Assembly: GCA_024693065.1 (NCBI GenBank)
Contig: JAILLP010000027.1
Coordinates: 1-64,000 of the forward strand
From: Paludibacteraceae bacterium
GTDB taxonomy: Bacteria; Bacteroidota; Bacteroidia; Bacteroidales; Paludibacteraceae
Length of the DNA stretch: 64,000 nt
Direction of reading: 5' to 3'
The notes below the pieces were generated by a model. It did not search any database and was not told the origin of the DNA. It worked only from the letters and a program-made list of their open reading frames with translations. Positions 17,768 to 25,745 of this stretch are shown piece after piece (positions within the stretch are counted from its first letter, which is position 1; each line of letters begins with the position of its first letter). The position numbers and the translations under genes are program-made.

Positions 17768-19677
17768 TACGGGCGGACTTGCTTCACATAGAGTTGGCGA
17801 GTTGGCCCGTCCAATTTAAATTCCACATCTACCGCAAACTCCTCATACAAGACATTGAGGCGTAACTTTTCATAGAAGAAATCATTGATTATATCCAGTT
17901 GCCCCGCCAGCAGATTGATCTCCTCGTCGTTCATGGTCAACTCACCATCCGTCAGGTTGGATTGTGTGATAATATCAATAGGATATTTGTCCGCATACAA
18001 CTCATCATACCGCTGAGGCACACAGATGAACTGGTCGCAAACGATACCCGGCGACGGCGCCACCACATTTTCATTGCCCACCTGCGCATTCACCGTAAAG
18101 CCTGGGTAATCTGCCCTATACAGATTCTTTGTCACAGCCACACCATTCACCTGCTCCGAAGGGAAGGCACGATGGGCCAAGACTCCCATGAAGACACATC
18201 TTTGGTCTATCCGATAATAGCAACGCTCCTTATAGGCCGCATACGACCAGAGGCTCGCCCAAACACGCTTCACCGCCCGCTCCATTGTCTTGCTAGAACT
18301 GCCAATGACCGCAGACTGCGAGTCATACAAGCCTGCGCCTGAGAACCATGCGGCATCCTCCGCATTGGTGGAGGAACGGAACCGCAACTTCTCGAAAGCG
18401 CACCCCTCCACCTGACGGTCGAGCGACTCCACCAAGGAGGAATCCATCGGATAGGAGACGATCACGGCACGTATCTTCTTCAACCACTCCGACACCTTTT
18501 GGTCCTCCCAAGAAACACCCTCGTCTATGAGCGTGTCGATCAACCCCTGCGCTCCCGAACGAAGCGCATGCTGCTGGTAAAAATAGAAAGGGATCGCAAA
18601 GGCACACTCCGGCACCTTAAACCGAGAGTCCTCCTCCCTGCTGAGTTGGCTGAGGAGGGAGAAATTGCAGGCTTTATGCCCTATATAACGATGGGCGTTT
18701 CTACCGAGCGAATCGAGATGGACCAACCGGTCCACCGACAGGTCATATCCCAACGACAACATTTTCTTGCGCTTCTTAGCCTGTTTCAATTCCTCTATCT
18801 CCTTCAGACGGAACGTGTCCGAGGTCACCTCGAAATGGACCAGTTTGCCATCATAACTACGCAAGAGATCGTTTTGGAACGCATCCTTCAAGGCCGCCAC
18901 AGGGATCTTTCGGTTCTGACCCAATATGGACAAATGGCTCAACGGGGTCTGGAACTCCGCCACGATAACACCCGCCACCTGCGGCAACACAAGCGGGGAA
19001 TGTGGCAACACGACCACATCCGTAGGCTCTATCTTCCCCCACATAGAATCAAGGTCCGATACGAAACGCAATCTGCCGTCACAGCTCTTCGGGCTGACGG
19101 CTTGGTAAGACAAGGTGCCATAAACCTCCGACGGAGACAACAAAGGGACCTCTCCCTCCAGCTGCGCGCGCATCTTCGCGATATGGCCACTACCAAGCAT
19201 CAACTTCAGGTTCTTCCCCCAACAGGAAGAGCGGGAGACCTCCTTCCATAACAACAGCACCTGATCACGCGTGAGAACATCCGCCTCGGAGAACTCCAAA
19301 GCGTACACATCCAATGTTTTATAGTAATTCACATTGGCCAACAGATATTTACGATTGGGGTGCTGGGAATAATTGTATTCATTGAATTGTGACAAATCCG
19401 TGGAAGGATTCAGCTGGTCCACACAAAAGTCGTAGTGGAAGGTGTAGTATTTATTATTCAGGAAATATAGACTATTCCCCTTTATCACATAGAAGACCTT
19501 CACAGCGCTGACTTGACCATATTTCCCCACCAGCGGGAGCCCGGAGAAGGCTTCGAACGCAGATTTATCCTTTATATCATACGAATATTTCGCACCTAAA
19601 GCACTGATTGCGAACGACAAAGAGAAAACCAACGTCGTCAACAACCTTAAGCATGCCATGATTCTTCTCCTTTCCAT
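17758..19677 (-). CDS. Secreted PEP/pyruvate-binding (PEP-synthase-like) protein
   Basis: The 639-residue protein has a signal peptide (about 7-29), an unclassified N-terminal region, a PEP-utilising mobile-domain segment with TPLSHLSI (His248 in the position of the phosphorylated histidine), a linker, and a PPDK_N-type ATP-grasp half with RSSTNAED at 434-441, FSGAGLYDS, and a C-terminal YVKQVRPYNN matching the usual Q-x-RP ending. The order, mobile domain before ATP-grasp, is the reverse of PEP synthase. An exported protein has no obvious ATP supply, so export or activity needs proof. It follows the split chromate transporter by 22 bases on the same strand. Confidence 0.75.
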   Translation of the reverse strand: MERRRIMACLRLLTTLVFSLSFAISALGAKYSYDIKDKSAFEAFSGLPLVGKYGQVSAVKVFYVIKGNSLYFLNNKYYTFHYDFCVDQLNPSTDLSQFNEYNYSQHPNRKYLLANVNYYKTLDVYALEFSEADVLTRDQVLLLWKEVSRSSCWGKNLKLMLGSGHIAKMRAQLEGEVPLLSPSEVYGTLSYQAVSPKSCDGRLRFVSDLDSMWGKIEPTDVVVLPHSPLVLPQVAGVIVAEFQTPLSHLSILGQNRKIPVAALKDAFQNDLLRSYDGKLVHFEVTSDTFRLKEIEELKQAKKRKKMLSLGYDLSVDRLVHLDSLGRNAHRYIGHKACNFSLLSQLSREEDSRFKVPECAFAIPFYFYQQHALRSGAQGLIDTLIDEGVSWEDQKVSEWLKKIRAVIVSYPMDSSLVESLDRQVEGCAFEKLRFRSSTNAEDAAWFSGAGLYDSQSAVIGSSSKTMERAVKRVWASLWSYAAYKERCYYRIDQRCVFMGVLAHRAFPSEQVNGVAVTKNLYRADYPGFTVNAQVGNENVVAPSPGIVCDQFICVPQRYDELYADKYPIDIITQSNLTDGELTMNDEEINLLAGQLDIINDFFYEKLRLNVLYEEFAVDVEFKLDGPTRQLYVKQVRPYNN

Positions 19678-19699
19678 ATATTCCCTGATTTAATTTTTT

Positions 19700-20245
19700 C
19701 TACATGATCAATGCCCCCACCACACCCGAGGCGACGATCAGCCACATCGGATTCACCTTAAAGCAGTAGAGCGCCACGAAGGAGGCCACGAAGATGAGCA
19801 CGGAGAGGTTACGGTCCGGCCATCCGAAGTCGCAGAAGTTCTCCCTGTTCATCAGCAACATGGCCGCCGCTAAGATGAGTCCGCCCAAGACAGGACGCAA
19901 CCCAGACAGCACATATCGCACGTACCTGTTCTCCTTGTTCTTCATCAGGAAACGCACCACGAAATACATCATCAGGAAGGACGGAAGGCACAAAGCGATC
20001 GTCGCCACCACCGCACCCGGCAGTCCCGCCACCGCATAGCCCACATAGGTGGCCGTGTTAATAGAGACGGGTCCCGGCGTCATCTGGGAAATCGCCAACA
20101 TATCGGAGAATTCACCGAGCGTAGCCCACGCATAGTGGTCCACCACCTCGAACTGGATTAGGGAGAGCATCGCATAACCGCCGCCGAAGCCCAGCATGCC
20201 GATCTTAAAGAACACATAAAACAACTTCAACAGAACCATACTCAC
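19700..20245 (-). CDS. Chromate transporter, second half-size subunit (ChrA-type)
   Basis: This 181-residue membrane protein has about five helices with the CHR motifs FGGGYAMLSLIQ and SQMTPGPVSINTATYVGY. Half-size CHR proteins work as pairs with opposite topology; here its start overlaps the end of its partner by 4 bp. The family exports chromate or transports sulfate-like anions, and the natural substrate in Bacteroidota is not settled. Confidence 0.9.
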   Translation of the reverse strand: MSMVLLKLFYVFFKIGMLGFGGGYAMLSLIQFEVVDHYAWATLGEFSDMLAISQMTPGPVSINTATYVGYAVAGLPGAVVATIALCLPSFLMMYFVVRFLMKNKENRYVRYVLSGLRPVLGGLILAAAMLLMNRENFCDFGWPDRNLSVLIFVASFVALYCFKVNPMWLIVASGVVGALIM

Positions 20246-20793
20246 CTCCCCTCCATTTTCTTACTGAAATATATTCCATAGAGCAAAGCCGACACGGCCA
20301 CCACCACGATGATCAGTATCGGAGAGACCTTGAAGAAGCCGATCAGAGCGGCGGAAATCAGCGGGATGGGCAACATCTTCCACCCCTTGCAATTGTTCCG
20401 TATCAGGTTCACGGCCGGCACGAGGATGAGCGCCACCACACAAGGGCGGATGCCCCGGAAGATACGCTCGACCAGCTCGTTATCCTTCACCTCGGCGAAG
20501 AACGCGGCGATCAACAGGATGGCGATGAAGGAAGGCAACGCAGCCCCCACGGAAGCACACAACGCACCCCGCTTCCCCCGCAGTTTATACCCCACATAGA
20601 GAGCTGTATTGATGGCGAAGACGCCAGGCAACGTCTGCACCACCGCTATCATGTCCCAAAACTCCTCCTTGCCGATATAGCCCTTCTTCGTCACGATGGA
20701 ACGCTCCACCATCGCCAACATCGCATAGCCGCCCCCCAGCGTGAACGCACCGATCTGCAAGAATATCGTGAACAAATCCCTTAATGGTACCAT
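20242..20793 (-). CDS. Chromate transporter, first half-size subunit (ChrA-type)
   Basis: The 183-residue membrane protein shows TLGGGYAMLAMVE and QTLPGVFAINTALYVGY, the CHR repeat signature also seen in its partner. It is the first gene of the minus-strand unit, transcribed from the box at 20813-20820, which leaves a leader of only about 13 bases. The split, short-chain arrangement is an accepted form of the CHR family. Confidence 0.9.
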   Translation of the reverse strand: MVPLRDLFTIFLQIGAFTLGGGYAMLAMVERSIVTKKGYIGKEEFWDMIAVVQTLPGVFAINTALYVGYKLRGKRGALCASVGAALPSFIAILLIAAFFAEVKDNELVERIFRGIRPCVVALILVPAVNLIRNNCKGWKMLPIPLISAALIGFFKVSPILIIVVVAVSALLYGIYFSKKMEGR

Positions 20794-20812
20794 AACCGAA
20801 CATTAAACACCA

Positions 20813-20820
20813 CAAAGATA
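20813..20820 (-). promoter_or_regulatory. -7 box TATCTTTG for the chromate transporter unit
   Basis: It is an exact TAnnTTTG match on the minus strand, 20 bases from the start at 20793. Confidence 0.65.
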
Positions 20821-20821
20821 C

Positions 20822-20861
20822 AAAAAAAAGGAGGTGCGGCACGTACCCATACCACACCTCC
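20822..20861 (-). terminator. Terminator-like hairpin with eight T, minus strand
   Basis: GGAGGTG (complement of 20855-20861) pairs with CACCTCC (complement of 20830-20836), followed on the minus strand by eight T. It lies immediately upstream of the chr promoter box, so it would end a transcript that begins to its right, where no minus-strand gene is visible. Confidence 0.6.
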
Positions 20862-21179
20862 GATTAATCAAAAAACAAACAAATTTCCCTCAAGCGTTTT
20901 TTCAGGGCAATTTTTCAAACGACACCGACTGTTTTTCAATAGAGTCCGAGTTATCCCCTATCCTGAAGAGAGGGGATTAGCCCCGGCACTGGTTATCATG
21001 AAAAAAACTTAAATAATTACAGTGTTATGTTTGTACATATTATCAACTCTTCATCGATTACAAAAATAGCGCATACCGCCATCATCATGCAGGAAAATCG
21101 AATCAATCCATACGATAATCGTGGCAAACAAGCTGATTTATGGGCCGGAAGTATTAGTTTCGCGTATGAATCATAAAAA
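20862..21179. other. Intergenic region without a recognisable gene
   Basis: It contains an inverted repeat ATCCCCT/AGGGGAT near 20954-20979 and several T- or A-rich runs. A minus-strand transcript ending at the hairpin at 20822-20861 would be a small RNA of up to about 300 nt; I could not match it to tmRNA, RNase P, SRP RNA or a known riboswitch by eye. TAGTTTCG at 21155-21162 is a weak candidate promoter for trmO. Confidence 0.35.
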
Positions 21180-21872
21180 ATGAGCAGGATGGAAACCACA
21201 GCACTCAAAGTCATCGCGCGCATCCACGGCGACCTCCCCACCAAGTTCGGCATTCCAAGGCAGAGCGGGTTGGTGGAGAGCCTACAGGCGAAGATCGTCT
21301 TCGAGCCGGAGTTCAGACAGGCGGAGTCGCTCCGTGGCTTGGAGGGTTTCACCCACATCTGGCTCATCTGGGGATTCTCCGAAAACATACGGGAGGATTG
21401 GTCGCCGACCGTCCGCCCTCCCCGACTCGGCGGCAACACCCGCATGGGCGTCTTCGCCACCCGCTCGCCCTTCCGGCCCAACGGAATAGGCCTCTCCTGC
21501 GTAAAGTTAGAGAAGATCGCGCACGACAAGGAACGGGGTGATATACTGGTTGTCTCGGGGGCGGACCTCATGGACGGCACACCCATCTACGATATCAAGC
21601 CCTACATCCCGGCCGACTGCCACCCGGAGGCCAGCAAGGGATTCACCTCGCAAAACACGGACTACACGCTCGAAGTGAACATTCCCGAGAATCTACTTAG
21701 CCTCATCCCACCCAAGAAGAGGGACACACTACGGGACATCATCGCACAAGACCCTCGTCCCGCCTACCACGACGACGAGGAACGCACCTACGGATTTCCC
21801 TTCGCCGGCTACGAAGTGAAATTTAAAGTCCAGGGCAAAACCGCCACCGTGACGCACATCGAGAAAAAATAG
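21180..21872 (+). CDS. trmO: tRNA (t6A37) N6-methyltransferase TrmO
   Basis: The 230-residue protein belongs to the TrmO/YaeB (UPF0066) family: GIPRQSGLV, GFTHIWLIWGF, TRMGVFATRSPFRPNGIGLS, and DIKPYIP are the conserved blocks. It methylates the N6-threonylcarbamoyl adenosine at position 37 of ACY-decoding tRNA with SAM. It stands alone, between the chr unit and hsp20. The ATG at 21180 or 21189 could serve as start. Confidence 0.9.
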   Translation: MSRMETTALKVIARIHGDLPTKFGIPRQSGLVESLQAKIVFEPEFRQAESLRGLEGFTHIWLIWGFSENIREDWSPTVRPPRLGGNTRMGVFATRSPFRPNGIGLSCVKLEKIAHDKERGDILVVSGADLMDGTPIYDIKPYIPADCHPEASKGFTSQNTDYTLEVNIPENLLSLIPPKKRDTLRDIIAQDPRPAYHDDEERTYGFPFAGYEVKFKVQGKTATVTHIEKK

Positions 21873-21932
21873 CACCCCCATTTTACCGTGCCAGACCCTT
21901 CCATCGTTCTTCTGCGACGGAATGTGCCAATT

Positions 21933-21962
21933 TGTCCATCTTTTAGGCCCCAAAAGTGGACA
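21933..21962 (+). promoter_or_regulatory. Candidate enhancer-binding site (TGTCCA-N18-TGGACA) upstream of hsp20
   Basis: This perfect 6-bp inverted repeat is centred about 90 bases upstream of the expected start of the sigma-54-type promoter, a normal distance for an NtrC-family activator. A second small dyad, TGAC-TGATT-GTCA, lies at 21977-21989. Confidence 0.4.
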
Positions 21963-22012
21963 TTTTGTCTACTTAATGACTGATTGTCAGTTAGTTAGTA
22001 AAAAAATCGGCT

Positions 22013-22028
22013 TGGCACGCTTATTGAA
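22013..22028 (+). promoter_or_regulatory. Sigma-54-type -24/-12 promoter of hsp20
   Basis: TTGGCACGCTTATTGA matches TGGCACR-N4-TTGCW with the diagnostic GG at -24 and 10 bases before the -12 dinucleotide, which is GA instead of GC. It leaves a leader of about 65 bases with GGAGGT eight bases before the ATG. Confidence 0.6.
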
Positions 22029-22103
22029 CTATCGATGGTGAACCCGCCGATGAAGCGGGGGCAGAAAATGAATTAAATGTTTACTTAAAAAACGGAGGTT
22101 ACT

Positions 22104-22577
22104 ATGTTACCATTAGTAAGAAATTCAAGAAAGAACGCCAACTCGGGCAGCTGGCTTCCTTCCATTTTTGAAGACTTCTTCAATGATGAATTTATGGGTG
22201 TTCCTGCTGTCAAGCAATTCGCCACTCCAGCAGTGAACATCAAGGAATCCGAAAAGGATTACGACATCCAGATCGCTGCACCAGGCATGACCAAAGAGGA
22301 CTTTAAGATCAACATCAACGAGTACAACGAATTGGTCATCTCCTTGGAGAAGAAGGATGAGAAAAAAGACGAGAAGAAAGACGATGACAAGAAGAAGGGA
22401 ACATGGATACGGAGAGAATTCTCCTACGCCTCTTACTCTCAGAGCTTTGTCATCCCTGAGAACGTCGATATCGATCAGATCGCCGCAAAGATGGAGAATG
22501 GCGTGTTGAACATCTCCTTGCCTAAGAAGGAGATCGCCGAGACGGCGCCTGCCACCAAACAGATAGAGATTCAATAA
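22104..22577 (+). CDS. Hsp20 / alpha-crystallin small heat-shock protein
   Basis: The 157-residue protein has an N-terminal arm, an alpha-crystallin domain (about 43-143; VNIKESEKDYDIQIAAPGM, MENGVLNISLPKK) and a short tail ending IEIQ that can act as the I-x-I oligomer anchor. It binds unfolding proteins without ATP. The loop between the beta strands holds an 18-residue run of D, E and K (about 87-104), longer than usual. GGAGGT precedes the start, which is rare in this window. The E. coli ibpB gene also has a sigma-54-dependent promoter, consistent with the upstream site here. Confidence 0.95.
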   Translation: MLPLVRNSRKNANSGSWLPSIFEDFFNDEFMGVPAVKQFATPAVNIKESEKDYDIQIAAPGMTKEDFKININEYNELVISLEKKDEKKDEKKDDDKKKGTWIRREFSYASYSQSFVIPENVDIDQIAAKMENGVLNISLPKKEIAETAPATKQIEIQ

Positions 22578-22596
22578 ACCCCTGTCGGACAGAACG

Positions 22597-22632
22597 AGAG
22601 GATTGCTGGGCTACCGGCAATCCTCTTTTTTT
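22597..22632 (+). terminator. Rho-independent terminator of hsp20
   Basis: AGAGGATTGCTGG pairs with CCGGCAATCCTCT around a 4-base loop, followed by a T-run. It lies 20 bases past the stop. Confidence 0.9.
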
Positions 22633-22659
22633 ATGCCTAGCCGAAGCGTATGTGCGATG

Positions 22660-22705
22660 GTTACATTTAGCGTATTTGTTTACTATTTAGATATTTACGA
22701 TTTGC
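22660..22705. repeat. ATTTAC-type short repeat
   Basis: CATTTAGCGTATTTG and TTTACTATTTAG, ATTTACGATTTGC are degenerate repeats of one 8-9 base motif. The same motif recurs at 41880-41935, 45286-45322 and 62906-62946, always between genes. Confidence 0.5.
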
Positions 22706-22794
22706 TTTCTCATGGGTACAGGAAACAAAATGGTCTTCTGGTTTCAGCAAAATGAGACTTTTATGAATAGTATATATAATTTTTACACAAATAA

Positions 22795-22826
22795 TTTGCG
22801 TTCGACATAAAATATATATACATTTG
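22795..22826 (+). promoter_or_regulatory. Full Bacteroidota promoter: TTTG, 20 bp, TACATTTG
   Basis: The -33 TTTG (22795-22798) and the -7 TACATTTG (22819-22826) are 20 bp apart, the best match to the phylum's housekeeping promoter in this window. It precedes the small ORF at 22876 and the AlbA_2 gene. Confidence 0.75.
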
Positions 22827-22875
22827 TCCACAAAAGAATACGCTACCCGTTTTATTTAGCAAAACACCTGTTATT

Positions 22876-23076
22876 ATGGACAAACGAACTAGCAAACAAG
22901 CAATTACCATTCAAAGAAGTAGATTTGAAGGCAATGGCTACTCTCCAAGATGTGCGACGATTCTCGACACAGGATATTTAGATGTTTTTTCAATCAACCT
23001 GAAATCCGCGAGAATTGGGATTGAAAGAAGCAGGAAACATCACAAGAGACTAACACTCAGAATTATAACTCATTAG
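22876..23076 (+). CDS. Possible small basic protein (66 residues)
   Basis: It starts 50 bases after a strong promoter and ends 9 bases before the AlbA_2 gene, an operon-like spacing. The product is rich in Arg and Lys (IGIERSRKHHKRLTLRIIT) and matches no family I know. It could be a leader peptide, a small DNA-binding partner, or a chance frame in a 5' leader. Confidence 0.35.
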   Translation: MDKRTSKQAITIQRSRFEGNGYSPRCATILDTGYLDVFSINLKSARIGIERSRKHHKRLTLRIITH

Positions 23077-23085
23077 AAACCAACA

Positions 23086-24435
23086 ATGATAGAAACCAAC
23101 CGTATAGAATTCAAGCTCAAATATACAGAAGAGCTAGACATAGAAAAGGAAGTAATCTCCTTCTTAAATTACCGAGAAGGAGGAATAATATATATAGGCA
23201 TTGACGACAACGGACATCCGATAGGTGTAGAAGACATTGACAGCGTAGTTCTAAAGATAAAAGACAGAATCCGCACAAATGTCTCACCTTCCCCCATGGG
23301 TTTATTTGATGTTTTGATTGAAAAAGTGGATGGAGTAGATGTGATTAAGATTTTTTTAGCATCTGGCACAGAAAAGCCTTACTACAAAACGAAGTATGGA
23401 ATGAGTACACGGGGATGCTATATACGAGTCGGTACCGCATGTGAACCAATGCCTACTGCAATGATAGAAGACCTTTTCGCCCATAGAGTACGTAATTCGC
23501 TAAGAAACATCCCTTCTCCTCGGCAGAAACTGACCTTCCGTCAATTACAAATCTATTATGAATCAAAAGGAATGACACTGAACAATGCCTTCGAGCAAAC
23601 ACTGGACCTTTTGACAAGCACTGGGCAATACAACTATGTGGCATTCCTTTTGGCGGACGAAAACAATGTATCGATAAAAGTCGCCAAATACTCGGGGACA
23701 GATCGCACCGATTTGATTTCCAACAACGAATACGGGTATTGCAGTTTGCTTAAAGCGACCGATTTAGTTATAGACAAACTAAACACTGAAAATTATGTGT
23801 TCAGTCGGAAAACAGAAAAATACAGGGAAGACAAACCACTGTGGGACAAATTAGCTGTTCGTGAGGCAGTCATAAATGCGATAGTTCACAACGACTATAC
23901 GAATGAAGTGCCACCAAAATTTGAAATCTTCGCCAATCGATTAGAAATAACCTCATACGGAACAATTCCAATGGGTTTAACGACAGACGAATTTTTCAGC
24001 GGTGTGAGCATACCACGGAACAAAGAGCTTATGCGAGTGTTCCGAGACGTGGAAATGGTGGAAGCTTTAGGGTCAGGTATGCCCGTCATATTGCGCGAAT
24101 ATGGTCATAAAGCATACGAGTTCATGTCTCACTTTATTCGTCTAACAATAACGGCAAACATGGGGAATGTCCACAAAAATGTCCATAAAAATGTCCACAA
24201 AAATGACCCTAAAAATGACCCTAAAAATGACCTCAAAAATGACCCTAAAAATGAAGTGCTAAAAAGACGTGAAGTTATTGTGAATCTGATAAAAACAAAT
24301 AACAAATCGTCTTATAGTGACATCGCAAGGAAATTAGGAGTCGCACCTGTAACCGTCAAACGTGAACTTGCAGAGATGCGCCATATTGTGCAACATGTTG
24401 GTCCGACGCGTGGTGGCCATTGGGAGTTTTTGTGA
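23086..24435 (+). CDS. AlbA_2 (SLFN-like) domain putative ATP-binding regulator with winged helix
   Basis: The 449-residue protein has an N-terminal AlbA_2 domain (FKLKYTEELDIEKEVISFLN, GGIIYIGIDDNG), a RecG-like C-terminal ATPase region (VREAVINAIVHNDYT, RLEITSYGTIPMG, RNKELMRVFRD, EALGSGMPVI), a low-complexity linker of 4-residue units (about 360-390) and a winged-helix end (SYSDIARKLGVAPVTVKREL). Such proteins are common orphan regulators in Bacteroidales and in defence or mobile contexts; no target is known here. The AT-rich composition differs from the housekeeping neighbours. Confidence 0.85.
   Translation: MIETNRIEFKLKYTEELDIEKEVISFLNYREGGIIYIGIDDNGHPIGVEDIDSVVLKIKDRIRTNVSPSPMGLFDVLIEKVDGVDVIKIFLASGTEKPYYKTKYGMSTRGCYIRVGTACEPMPTAMIEDLFAHRVRNSLRNIPSPRQKLTFRQLQIYYESKGMTLNNAFEQTLDLLTSTGQYNYVAFLLADENNVSIKVAKYSGTDRTDLISNNEYGYCSLLKATDLVIDKLNTENYVFSRKTEKYREDKPLWDKLAVREAVINAIVHNDYTNEVPPKFEIFANRLEITSYGTIPMGLTTDEFFSGVSIPRNKELMRVFRDVEMVEALGSGMPVILREYGHKAYEFMSHFIRLTITANMGNVHKNVHKNVHKNDPKNDPKNDLKNDPKNEVLKRREVIVNLIKTNNKSSYSDIARKLGVAPVTVKRELAEMRHIVQHVGPTRGGHWEFL
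24163..24258 (+). repeat. Eight 12-bp repeats inside the AlbA_2 gene
   Basis: The units are AAAAATGTCCAC, AAAAATGACCCT and close variants, read as K-N-V-H, K-N-D-P or K-N-D-L. They encode the flexible linker before the winged helix; gain or loss of units keeps frame. Confidence 0.9.
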
Positions 24436-24467
24436 TATGCCATTCCCCCCCCCGATAATCCATTCTA

Positions 24468-25478
24468 TCAATAATCATCATCCCCAAAATCCGTTATGAG
24501 AAGCGGTGCGCCACCACTGATGGTATAATAGGCGGTGATCGTCTGCCTTTCTTGCGGGGGTGTCTCGGCTATTTCTTCTTCCTCCCATGCGTCATTTTCC
24601 CACCAAAGTGACACGACACCATTTTTAAAATTGATTTCCATAGTGTGATCTATAGGGTAGTATCTTTTCCCGTCTCCTGCATGATATGAACATAGTTCAT
24701 AATTACCATTTTGGTATGAAAAATGGTATTTCCACCATCCATATTGCCCACAAGCGTAGTACACGGAAAAGGTTTTCCCTGAAATCTCTATGCTTTCACC
24801 TAGAGCGTAATAGGTTCCATAAGGGAATATTCCATACGTATGGAAACAAGCATCATTTCTTATATCCGTCTCAAAATAACGTCCCTTATTAAGGACCAAC
24901 ATAAACCCATTTTTTGTCCCATTAAGTAAGGAATCTTTGTTCCAATGAGCAGGTTGTAAACTATCTGGTCCTTGAATACCAATCACATAATCCGTCAGTC
25001 CATCCTCATTCACATCACATTCTCCCATGATGCCCTTGAAATGGAAAGGAGGAGCTACCAGTTTCTTAAAATTGCGTATCTTTTTGCACCTGCGTTTCTC
25101 ATAAAAACTCTTATTCTTAGTGAAGTCCCAATAGAACTCCAATTTGGGGGATAACAGATATTCATAATCCCTATCCGCCAATACATTGTTCATCACATCG
25201 TCATCTGCCCAAGAATAGCCGTACCCCGCACTATCTGAAACTATCTCTTTCGCACCTTTCCTCACAAGAAGGTTTTTATAGCCATCCCATACGAGACAAT
25301 ATTTCCGTACGAATTGATCGGATGTCGTGTCTAGCACATTAATCACGCAACTATCCAACCTTACAAGGAAGGAGGTGCTATCGTTAACTTTCATCACGAA
25401 GTCACTCCGTTCCTCATCTGCCTTAATGACATGCAGACAAAGCAGTTGAATCCAACAGAATATTATTATTTTATTCAT
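24468..25478 (-). CDS. Secreted hypothetical protein
   Basis: The 336-residue protein has a signal peptide (about 1-20, ending VIKA), then an unrecognised body. DVNEDGLTDYVIGI near residue 155 resembles a calcium-binding FG-GAP/VCBS loop, so the body may be a small propeller-like fold. The C-terminal third is acidic (WENDAWEEEEIAETPP). It has no lipobox and no T9SS sorting domain, so it is probably periplasmic. It is convergent with the AlbA_2 gene and monocistronic. A near-consensus -7 box (TATCTTTA) lies at 25523-25530. Confidence 0.7.
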   Translation of the reverse strand: MNKIIIFCWIQLLCLHVIKADEERSDFVMKVNDSTSFLVRLDSCVINVLDTTSDQFVRKYCLVWDGYKNLLVRKGAKEIVSDSAGYGYSWADDDVMNNVLADRDYEYLLSPKLEFYWDFTKNKSFYEKRRCKKIRNFKKLVAPPFHFKGIMGECDVNEDGLTDYVIGIQGPDSLQPAHWNKDSLLNGTKNGFMLVLNKGRYFETDIRNDACFHTYGIFPYGTYYALGESIEISGKTFSVYYACGQYGWWKYHFSYQNGNYELCSYHAGDGKRYYPIDHTMEINFKNGVVSLWWENDAWEEEEIAETPPQERQTITAYYTISGGAPLLITDFGDDDY

Positions 25479-25522
25479 GTGACAATCAGTTATCTTTAAA
25501 TAAACAATAAGTTAGCCAACCA

Positions 25523-25530
25523 TAAAGATA
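25523..25530 (-). promoter_or_regulatory. Near-consensus -7 box (TATCTTTA)
   Basis: It is one base off TAnnTTTG on the minus strand, 45 bases before the start at 25478. Confidence 0.35.
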
Positions 25531-25714
25531 ATTGTTTTGCAGAACATCAAGGTGCCTTATGACAAAAAATCGAAAAGGAATCCAACCTCCATCTCCGAAC
25601 TCGTGGAACTCTGCATTTTTTTATGGCAAGTAATATTCAGATATAGTATTCAACACTAGCGTCCAATATGAGCAAGAAATTCGGGCATTTCTGTCGCCAT
25701 ATCTGAAATAACGG

Positions 25715-25722
25715 TATCTTTG
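25715..25722 (+). promoter_or_regulatory. -7 box TATCTTTG for the flavin reductase gene
   Basis: It is an exact TAnnTTTG match, 24 bases before the ATG at 25746. Confidence 0.65.
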
Positions 25723-25745
25723 TCCACGAAACAAAGAAGTCGAAG

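Noticed and set aside
20862-21179. tmRNA, SRP RNA or RNase P RNA gene
   Set aside because: None of their conserved cores was found on either strand.
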